From NCBI GenBank assembly GCA_903813345.2, contig CAIIXF020000011.1, positions 11,878,842-11,942,841 of the forward strand: a DNA stretch of 64,000 nucleotides, in the 5' to 3' direction. The notes beneath the pieces were generated by a model, which was not told the origin of the DNA, ran no database searches, and saw only the letters and a list, made by a program, of their open reading frames with translations. Every line of letters begins with the position of its first letter. Position 1 is the stretch's first letter. The position numbers were made by a program, and so were the translations under genes. The DNA comes from Owenia fusiformis (taxonomy: Eukaryota > Annelida > Polychaeta > Sabellida > Oweniidae). This document shows positions 11,090-23,000 of the stretch, piece after piece.

Positions 11090-14000
11090 CTGAAATCATA
11101 AAAAAACATGTTCTATTTACTAACAGTCATATATACATGTACCATTTCTTGCTATTTAGGGCACTAGTGTATACTACTACTCGATTTTAAACTAAATGTG
11201 ATGATAAATATCCTGAGACAAGTTTTATTATATTACTTCATATTGACGCTGGTTTAACATTGGTTTTTAACCCTCAATAACTTTTGACCCTTAATTAAAC
11301 TAACGCCTGTTTTAAATATAAACTATGTGTGTTATACTAACATTTTCTTCCGACTGTACAACTCGCTGCATATGTTTGCGTAAATAGACACCTCCTAAGA
11401 ATCTTTCCAGGGGGCAGCATGGAAGTAGTTTGACCCCAGGAGTGAGGAGAGGGTGGGGCCCAGGGGTCAAAATTTTGTTCAAGGCATCGTGAGATAGCAA
11501 TGTGGGAATAGATGCAGCCCAAGATCGCTGAGGCAGAATTCGCGACACTGAAGCAGAAAGAAGCAATTTATATCAGTTCTCATATATAAAAAAAATCATA
11601 CTTTTACAAATAAAGATGGCAGTCAAATATAGAATCCTTGATGTTGTGAGATCCTTTATCAAATATTGGTGTGTAATACTACATCTATTATCGCCAATAT
11701 TTGCTCCATTTAATGTACATTCTATATAATACACATACCTGTTTGCCCAGAGTGTTCACCATGGGGACCTGGAGATGCCTCTGGGTACTTGGGTGCGGGA
11801 GAGGGGTTAGGTACAGAGGCTGGAGAGCCTGGCCATTTGCCACCCCCAGGAGAAGGCATCATGAGATTGGGGTGAGGTGAACCACCCATGCCTTCAACCA
11901 TACCTAGAATATTAACGAATAATTTTAAATGTTTTAAAAATAAGACTGAGGGTGCTATATGTAAATCACCTGATCATATATGTGAATGAAATCAATTTAA
12001 AAGTTTAAAACTACAGTCACTTCAACATTGATTCAGTTTTTTTCATTTCTATTTTTTGTTTGGTTTCTCACTAACAAAAACTCAAATTAAAGGCCTACAT
12101 AGGTTAATCCTTTGTTAATCAGATTTAATTAATCAGAAAGCATTGTTATACAGACAATTAATTTATAAGGGCCATGTGAAAGTCTACTAACCATGTGGGC
12201 TGATGAATGTGCTGGCTGGAGAGGGCATGTGAATTCCTAGAGAACTAGGACTAGGGGCAGGAATAAATGACCCTGGGGAGGGCTCATGTAGAATGTTCCC
12301 TGGTGACCCTTGGGGCAGAAACCCTGGGGAGGGGGCCATCATCATGGGAGAGGGGGCAATTGTTGAGAGTGAAGGGGGTGAGGAAAGGGGAAAAGCTGCT
12401 GCTGGTGAGGAACTGTATCCCTAAAAAGAAATATTGTAACTTTAATCAATGCAAAGAATGATATTATTAACTTTTAATTATATCATTAAAGTAAATACTG
12501 CAATACAAGATGTTGAATAATTACAAATGTTGAGATACGCAAACAATATACAATTGTTGACCTCTCCAGAGGTCAACTGGCAAAATTGTATACCGAGACT
12601 GTAAACCGAGAAACTACTGTTGACAGAGACCGAAGGTTGAGGTCAACAGTAGTTTCAAGGTTTACAGTCGAGGTATGATTTTGACAGTTGATCGAATGGA
12701 GAGGTCTACAATTGTTTTGTTAGTCAGAAGAAACAAATAATACACATATAGACGACAGTCATCAATCATGGCTTCATTTTACAATCTTTTCTCCGAACCA
12801 CGCCAGCAATAATTTTGTAAGAAAATCTGAAGACAGCGGTAGCTCTAAAACTCTCTGTTTTCGGCACATCACTGCGTACTCACTAGTAAATTAATGTTAA
12901 TTTTACGTTTCTATTTGTATTTTTGCAATACTTGTCGCCTAGCAAAGTCAAAATATCACTTTCATCAACGTTTACAAAATGTCCGTCTCCCATGTTTTTT
13001 TCTGTAAATATTATGACGTCAGATTTCCCGTAATTCACAAGTGTAGTACAGTAACATACGCGGTCAATAATATGATATCCCATGATGCACAGGTGGGGTA
13101 CAGGCAAAAATGTTGACCGCTAATTGACCAATCAGATGCGAGTATTTACACTGAGGTACTAACAATACTAAATGTTCACCAACTTTACCCCTCCCCATGA
13201 AACTAACTTTCTTCTTTCTCACAACAGTTGAGATTTGGACACAATCACCTTTCATTAAAACATCTTAAGCACTTACAGGTTGGCCCAGTTTTGATGCAAT
13301 AGGTGAGGCTGGCGTATGTGGATTACTTGGTGGTGTTTTTGGGCTGTTGAATCTCAACCCCTGAGCATCTTTCTGGGCTCTGTTTGCTGGAGATCCTGTG
13401 TTATGAGACTGTGATGTCATAAACGAGTCCATTATATCAATACCTAAAAGGTAAGTAAATGCCAGCTCAATTTTACTCCTCCTTATATAGGCACATGCGA
13501 TAACAAGGCATTCACATGCAAAATGTCACTACCTGTCATTTGTTACAGATGCTGTAATTTATTACAGACCCCATACACTGTCCACAAAAACGTTGGAGAC
13601 AATAACAATATGTCTTCGCTTCTGGTGGTGACATAATAAAAGCTTAAACAATCCTAATATCATTATCTCTAGTATGATAATTGTACTAGATAAATGTATG
13701 GAAATGCTTACTAGTAATGAATCCCACTATCTTAAATGATTCATGAAATATCAACTCATAAATTAATTTGAACATTTTTTGGGGTTTAACCTTTGGTTGA
13801 TATGAAGATCTATTACCTGTAGGGGAAGGAGGGTTGTCATCTTCAGTTGTAGATCTGCGTCGAGACAAACTTGCAGTTGCGGTGTCATCTACATAAATGT
13901 TGAGAAATGCCTGCAATATAACACTATAAATCATGAGCAAAACATGATGGAACATGAGCAAAACATGATAATAAACTATCACCTCTATTTTTGAGATGTG

Positions 14001-17000
14001 CTTGATATATGCAATATATTATTCTACTCTATTATTACATCAAAAAGATATTAGAAAAAAAAATTGAAAAATTAAGTTAAAAACATTTCAAAGAATTTTA
14101 AAGTCACTGAGTAACCTACATTTTCTAAATGTTTTTTTTATTTAGTCAATAATGTACATACCTTAAGACCTGGTGTAGGATTAAATCCATCAACAACCTT
14201 TGCACTGTCAAACAGACTATAGGCGCCATCTCTAATTGCCACCAGCCTGCTCCCTCGGCAGTTAATGTCAATACAGAAGTGATTGCGGAAAGAGATCCTT
14301 ATATGGGTCGCTGACTGTGGCAAAATTGTGAAACTTGCTATTGCTAAATTTGGTCGCTGAAATAAAATTGAAAAAAAGGTCATAAATCGTAAAGTTGGAC
14401 AGCTAAAAATGAAAGCTCTTCTTATTTTCAATGTATTTCTGAAAAAATGTTTTCATTTTTTGGACAAGTACACCATTGTTAAAAAAAGCTGCTAATTGAA
14501 TGTATCAGATTTTAATAAATAATATACTTACGTTAATAAGCCCCAAAACTGGTAAGGTATTTAGTTTGGCAATAGAGGTCAGCGGGGACCAGGTGTCGTG
14601 TAGCACCTGTAAAACCAAATAAGGGTAGATGCATTTGCCTATTAATGTGCCATATAAGGGCATTAAGATTGATTCACTTACAGGCTCAAGTTGCATTTAT
14701 ATTAATAGTTACTCCACACAAATGGTTGCAGAACTCATATATCCAAATCTGTTGAAATATCCTAATATTTCATTTCATAATTTTCATCAACCAAGTTTAG
14801 CAGAAATATGCATATGAATTATAAACTCTATTGGGGTAGCAGTATTCTCTATATGCACCCGAACTTCGTTCAATGGGATAATGAAACCAATTCTGTATAG
14901 AATTCAGTGATGAAATATGAGCAGTGCCATTCATATCAACCTGAAGAAGCTGTGCTATGTTCTGGTGGTCATTGAAGTCTCTCTCAAGCTGGGGCAATGT
15001 TTGTAGCTGAGGGTTTGAGGAGATGGCAGGACCTATTGTACCCAGTTGAAGGGTGAATTTCTGCTCCTTATGATTCCACAGTATTGTAATCTAAAATATG
15101 GAATTATATTTTTGCCATTTATAAAATAAAAAACAACATGTTAATACAACTGTCATGGCTGAACATAGTGATACCGAGTCTCAAAATGGAATGATACAAT
15201 GAAAAATTTATGGGATACTCAAAATGACTTGGTTATTGTTTAGAGATAGCATTTCATGTTTACTGATTCTGTTACAGCATGACATAATTTCAATAATTTA
15301 TTATCCTCTTATGTCCTACATTCTGATTGGTTGATAGCTCTACAATCTTAGTAACCATATGACACAGGCTTTTATATCGTGCCTCTAATTGGAAGATGTT
15401 TCATTCTTATGTTCAATAACCAAGATGCATAATTTGCATAATTTTAAGCTAAAATGCATACTACATTGTATATCTGAGCTGATTAACTTGATGCAGGTAT
15501 AATACTTACAGTTTGACAATTACTGGGACCATATGCAATAATCAGCTTTCTGTAGTTATAGTTCCTCACTTCACACATGCTCTGCATATTTGTCTTGGGC
15601 TCTGAATGTTAGAAATGATAAGATGTTAATCCAAGTCATAAAATGTCATGAATGAATGGCCTTAATTCAATTAATTATCCATCATAAATAATGATTTTTA
15701 TAGTTTTGGATATTTTGTATTTATTAAGTAAAGTAAGCAAATTATTGAATGTTCCTCTTTCTGACTTTGTTTGTAATGCTCAGTGGTCTTTCCCTTTTGG
15801 CCCTTGTGGCTACATATTTGTTTTTGGAATGAGGTTCATAAATTCTTTTAATGTTCAAAATCCCAATGACCTACCATTATAGTATCTAGCAAATTCTAAA
15901 ACTGGACCATACAATCGACCAATCATATTCCAATCATCAATTAACTCCTGAACTGTCTTCTGCATTGTCTCTGGAGTCAAAAGCGAATCCCCATAGACTC
16001 TAAAAGCCATTCCTTGATCCCTGTTAAGAACTCCAATGATTGGTGTGTTGGTAAAAATGTACTGAAAAAAGAACACATTTAAACATATTCTTAATAATCC
16101 TTATTTGAAACTATTGAGCAGCGTAAATAACAAGACTGGAAAAGACCATAACAAAAAGCAAATTATAAATTTCATTTTCCAATGCTCAGATCACATTTTT
16201 CAATCAAGACTAATTTATCTACAGAGTCGAGTCTAATAATTTCTTGTTTAAGTTTGGTTTGATAGCTCTCTGAAATTTCATCATAATTCTATGATGATAA
16301 CCTTGAAGTTCTTCAAATTATTTTTGATAAAATTTGCTGCATAGGGATCATATTGTCCTTGGACCTGTGATTTACCAGATATTACAGGTCTGGATGACTG
16401 GTGAGTATTGGTATGGACTGGTTGAAATTCATAACCTGTCAGTCTGGTGGTTCTGTAATGTAATTTGCATTATGAAAACACTGGTCTTAATCAAACTTAC
16501 TTCCACTAGCCACATCCTGGCATTTTTTCTCTGTAGTCTGAACTTGCAAGACAATAATGCTGATTTCAATTCATCAGACACCTCCTTGCTACAACCAACA
16601 CAATCCGGTAATCTGGAAAAACACTGGTGTCACTATAACCAACGGTACTATGTTATACAGCAAAACAAATTCACTTTTGGATTTCAAGAAGGAATTTATC
16701 ACAAAATATGTGTGTGATATTTGAAACTATTGATAAAAGATTTAGATTTTCTTGCCAAACTACATTATCATGTGATAAGAAAACGTTTTTGGTGCATACT
16801 CGAGAAAATTTACATTTTGGAAGACTTCATAAAATACCTAACAAATATACTGATTAGCTATCTCTATCAACAAATCAGATATTATGTATATGTATAAGTT
16901 ATTACATTTTGTGTAAATGATAAATATAATGGGAATGAATTGTTACTTACTCTAAGACAGTGAGAGACAAGCAGGTCCCATTACAATCCACCTGGATACC

Positions 17001-20000
17001 CTGTGTGCTGATATCTTGTCTACTCAACTGGAAATAAATGTTGCACATAAGTGCTGAATGTTGCATTGCCTCTTGTAAATGGATGCATGACCCTTGAGTT
17101 TGTGTACAATCTAATTCCTAGAAATAACATATCTAACTGGTATTCAGAATTTCTCTCTAAAGTCTTTAATTGGAAAGCTTTATTTCTATACTAATTAAAG
17201 AGTCAACTCCATGCCATCCTCAGATAGCTACCAAGGTTATGCATAGATGAAACAATATTCTGTTACAAGATTTCAAGACACCCACTCATCTGCCCCGCAA
17301 ATTGATCAAGATACAAAAAGTACCAAAGGGTGTGATAAAAAGTCAACAAATAGATAATTGACTGGACAAAGTTTATACTCTTGTATGTCTCTGAATATAT
17401 CTATACCATGCATCATGAAACACAATCATGTGGTAATTAAAGAGGTTTACTCTTACCTCTTGTTCTAAAGCGAGAAGTGGTAGTCGTTCTTCACACATGG
17501 TTATGATCTGCGTCACTTCAGGCACCAAATATGGCGATGTTTTCGTCTTTTTTGGTTGACTTTCAGCTATAGCACCAAACAAGGCTTTACGTTTGCGTGT
17601 AAACAAGGACCTTTCTTCTTTTACTTCCTCTGGAATGTCAAGGTCACAAAATAAGGTAAACATCACACAATCATACCAATTAGATGGAAAACTCACTACA
17701 TTTTGATGTTTTGAGATTTCTTGTTTAGGAAGTCCAAATTACCTTCCCTAGCAGCCATATGTAAGAGAAATAAATGATAAAACCTCAGTGTCTGCGATCA
17801 ACACTTATTCATTGCTTGCTGAATTTTATTCCCATTTTATTAAATCTTCTGTAACACCATACTTCTAAAAATTGCATAAAACAATGCATGCTATATAAAG
17901 ATAGTGGGAGGGAGCTATGTAAGGTTGAATATGGTAACATTATACAAATAGTGACTGCCATTGAGGGCAATAGTGTAAATTATTTCCCCGAGGGAATATC
18001 CTCTACAATGTACTATTCCCGAAGCCGCAGGCTGAGGGAATAGTACATTGTAGAGGATATTCCCAAGGGGAAATCATTTACACTATTGCTCGAAATTAGG
18101 CAGTCACTATTTGTTTTATTATATACCCCTATACTGACTCTTGTCCCGTTTCCTCTGCGAAGGCCAAAAAGGCTTAGAAAGCCCCCTCCCCGGGTCCATT
18201 GTTAGCATTATAAGCTGTGACGTCATCAGATGCTCAACAGAAATTTTTGCCTCTGAGACTCTCACTTGACAAATTCAATCGCGTTTAACACGCGGAATAG
18301 ATTATCATAACACTTGAAATTACACAGACGTATTGAGCTTAGGGAACTTTATACACGTTGCTTATACTGTATCGTCCACGCACGTCTGTCATGGTGAACG
18401 GAGTTGATTTGTGTTTGTGCTCATCCTCCATTTTTCTGTTTTTCGTCTGCGCAGTGATGATGCGCAGACGTTTCCAAGGGTAATAGAAGTTGCAATTGTG
18501 ACGTCAGCGGGCAATAGTTCAAATGTATATTCCCGCTGACGTCACATTTGAGGGAATATAACTTTCCGAGGGAAATAGTAAATCTATTTCGGAACACGTG
18601 ACTAGGTATTGACCAATCAGGATTAGTGTTACATATTGGGTATATAATAATGTGAAATATTGATAAATGTATTCACCTTGGAGAACAGTCGCAGAACCAT
18701 GAACACAGCTAAACTCATCCAATTTTATCATGTGACCTGCTCGCAAAAATGGCATGGGGATATCATCAAGAGCATCAGATGTGATGTCACAATCAAATGA
18801 TGATGGCAATGTATGTAACAGATAGTATGATAATTCAACTCTGTATGTCTTCAGATTCTTTACATCTATCACCTAAAATAGAAATCACAGTTAGTGGTTA
18901 GATTGAATATATTTATTGTATGTTTTAAGGTAACATATCACTGTTTTAATATTTTAGCGTTGTTTTATGGACTGGTTTCATATCTTCTATTAGATTTTGC
19001 TTTCTTTTTTCAGTTTTTCCATTGTATTTTGATGTTTTGTGTTTTTGAACAAAAATATAATTTTACAAATCAGCATTTCCCTGTATTACAAAAATTACAA
19101 ATAAAATAAAAACACTTACGACATAATGGTTCCCCTGTCTGCAGAGCTTGATGAATATCTTGTGTTTGCCAAGCTTCTCAAGCTGATGGCCTGCCATGTT
19201 CACAATAGGGAGTCGATCTGTCAATGTGACAGGTAAGTGCTGCACAGATTTGCGACACCTCTTAAGAGCAAGAAGACAGCGTAAATCTGACAGACACGTG
19301 GTGACATCTTTTGATTCCTCATTTAGTGCTTCTGCAAGATCATCAGTGATTTCCATTCCTATAAAAGAATAAAGCAGTAGAGCAAGACATGTGTAAGTGA
19401 ACACCTCTCACTAGTGAACACCTGTCTCAAATGGACACCTCTCACTTGTGAACACCTGTCCTGCATAAAGGATTTCGCCTGCGAAGCATATAACTCTTGC
19501 AAACATATCTAAATACTGTTTCGAAGAAGACATACCTTGAATTTTTTAGAAAAAAATTGGGTAAAAATGGAAACTACAAGAAGTCAAAATGTTCAACTCA
19601 AACAAAGTTGTAGCTATTCTATATCAATATTTTGAGTTATGTAAGGTTTCTCAGATGTTTCAAGACCTTCATAAGTATACTTGTGTCTAGAAATGTGACA
19701 TTAAAGGACAAAATTTGGCATTTTTAATCATTTTCGCTTTCAGCATTAACATATAGTTCCCTATATCTTGAGTTCAATGCTGACAGGTTGTTGCATTTTT
19801 AATTAAATCTGTGCTTGAACATGTGTTCTTCCATTTAAGGTATAGAAAATGTATAGTGGACAACCAATGTTCGTATGAGAGCTTTCAAATCTCCCCTACC
19901 CCATTTATTATGGAAAATTACCGAAAAATATGAAAAAATAAAATAACTTGAAATTATAAACTTTAACAAAGTTGTAGCTATTCTATGTCAATATTATGTG

Positions 20001-23000
20001 TTATTTAATGTTTTTAAGGTATTTCAGAACCTATATCGGTATACAAGTAGCTAGAAATGAGACATTTAAGGACAAAACTTGGCATTTTTTTATCATTTTC
20101 GCTTTCAGCAGTAATATATAGTTCTTCATATTTTGAGTTTTATGCTTTCTGATTGTTGCATTTTCAATCAAATCTGTTCTTGTGCATGTCTTCTTCCATT
20201 TAAGGTATAGAAAATGTATAGTAGACAAACAATGTTCATATTAGAGCTTTCAGATCTCCCCTACCCCATCAATTATGGAAAATAAACGAGAAATATAAAA
20301 AAATAAAATAACTTGAAATTATAGACTTTCATAAAGTTGTAGCTATTCTATTATCAATATTATGTGTTATTTAATATTTTTAAGATTTTTCAGAACTTTT
20401 ATTGGTATTCAAGTGGCTAGAAATGAGACATTTAAGCACAAAACTTGGCATTTTTTAATCAATGCTGCTTTCAGCAGAAACATATAGATCCTCATATCTT
20501 GAGTTTTATGCTGACTGGTTGATACATTTTGGATTAAATCTGTTCTTGTACATGTTTTATTCCATTTAAGGTACTGAAAATGTATAGTAGACAAACAATG
20601 TTCATATTAGAGCTTTCAGTTCTCCCCTACCCCATTTATTAGGGAAGATGACTGGAAAATATAAAAAAATAACTTCAAACTACCAGTATAAACTTTAACA
20701 AAGATGTAACTATTCTTTATGTGTTATTGATTGCTATATTTAATGTTTCAGTACCTTCATTAGTATTCTAGTGTTAGAGAAATTAGACATTTAAGAACAA
20801 AATTTGGCATTTTTCATCATTTCCACTGTTAGCAATAACATATAGTTCCTTATATATTGAGTTTTATGCTGATTGGTTGATGGATTCTTGATCAAATCTG
20901 TTCTTTTGCCTGCCTATTTTGATTTAAGGTATTTAAAAATGTATATTGGAAAGCCTGTCATTATATTAGAGCTTACATATCTCCCCTACCCCATTTATTT
21001 TGAAAAAATAACCAGAAATATAAAAACCAAACAATTTCAAAGTATAGACTTTAACAAAGTTGTCGCTATTCTAGATCAATACTATGTATTATTTGATATT
21101 TTTCAGATGTGTCAGGAACTTCATGAGTATACAAGTCTAAAAATTAGACATTTAAAGTTGAGTTGCAAATGGGGCGGGTATTCTCTATCTTTGTCCATTG
21201 GGCTTTTCTGGTTATGATATGTTGCAAACTGCTCATGAATCTATGCAATGTATTGTACAATACTGTATAAGTGGTAATTTTGCCTAATCTTTTAATTTGC
21301 CTATTGCCTCATTTTTGCCAGGCTCGGAAAATTAAATGTCGGAAATATTGTCTTCATAATGTTATCCAATGGGAAGTTTCTTGTCATTAGGAAAATTAAA
21401 ATAAGGAAATTGATAAAATTTGACCATTCGGCAAATTAACCACTCGGATTAAATACCACTTATACAGTACTTGGAATATATTTAAAAATAATGGGGTATA
21501 GTACTGTGATAATTATAACCAGTGATCAAGCCATATTGGTTGAATTCCCTCATATCAAATGCAATGTTGTCAAATGCTTGGTGATTTCCATATTACACCT
21601 AAGGGTGGTGTAATTAGGAAGTTCATGATAGATATTGGGCTTGGGGATATTTTGGTAAATGTAAACATTGTGAAATGAAGAACAGCCAACAAGATGATTT
21701 TGGAAAGGATTACAAAATGGTAAAGCTGTCTTTGGTTTGTGAAGCAATGTTACTGTATCTCTAAAACGGGATGAATTTCACTTATGGCAGAGCTGCTATT
21801 GAACTTTGCAAAACTGATAGTTGCAACTTATCTATCAAATACTGATCATGAAGAAGTTGACACTCTCCTTATGGCCCATGTCTATTACAGTGCTGCAGAC
21901 AAGACAAAGGAGTTCAATGTTGAGAGAATTTGTATTCAGTCTGATGATACAGAATGTTGCTTGCAAAGAAGGATGAGAGTTAAAAAGAGCTCTTAAAGTT
22001 TCTTATGTCCTTCAAGGTAGCATTCTAAATTACTATATGAATCTCAAAGTGCAATACCTATTTGAAGATATATCAAAGATGGGTGTCTTGTACCAGTACT
22101 CACAAACAAACCTTCGTAGCAACACAAGAAACATATGTCCTTGGCAATTCGCAAATGTAAAATGGCAAAAGGCAGCGAAATTGCTATACAAAGTTTCTAG
22201 TCAAGGGTGTATTGCTACTTGTCCATGTGGCAATAAACAACATAGTGCACATCGTTGGACAATATTTAAGGATGAGTTTCTCAGAACTATAAAAATTATT
22301 TAGAGATCTTACATATCTGAATAGCTTGTGGTGTCATGAGCAACTTAGACCTTTAAAATGCTTCCTAGTCAACTGGTACCCAAGACAAGTCGTACCCAAG
22401 ATAACTGGTACCCAAGACAACTCGTACCCAAGATAACTGGTACCCAAGACAACTCGTACCCAAGTTATTTCCAGTATTATGGGTGCATATTAGGAAAACA
22501 AATTGAGTTTGTATAATTATGTTTTCATGTTATAATGTGACTCAAATAAGCCTCAATATCTTTTTGAATTTAGAAGACATTTTTTCTCAATGGATTAAGT
22601 AAAGCATTTTGATTTAACTTGAATCACCTTTTTACTAATAAAACAAGTGCTTGAAGTGCTTGTTCACAACATTTTTTGCCAAACATATATATAAATAAAT
22701 ATAATTACAACAGTGACTTTTCTACAAATGAATCAAACAATTAATTTGAGCATTTTGAGAAAGTTTAAAGGAAGTTTAATCTGTTAATTTTTTTCCAATT
22801 GGAACTAAATTGGATTATGCACATGCATACTAAGTGTAATAATAGATCATGTATGAATAAGTACCAAAATAATATTTGATATTAATATTATACTACATTA
22901 TTACTTGTATACTATTATTATATTATTCAAAATATTTTATTGCTAAATTTCATGAATATGATATCTGATAATATGAAATCCTAGACAAATAGATTATCTG

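Noticed and set aside
16334-16717. 127-codon plus-strand ORF
   Set aside because: It overlaps MED14 exon 16 on the opposite strand and the rest is intron; no domain.
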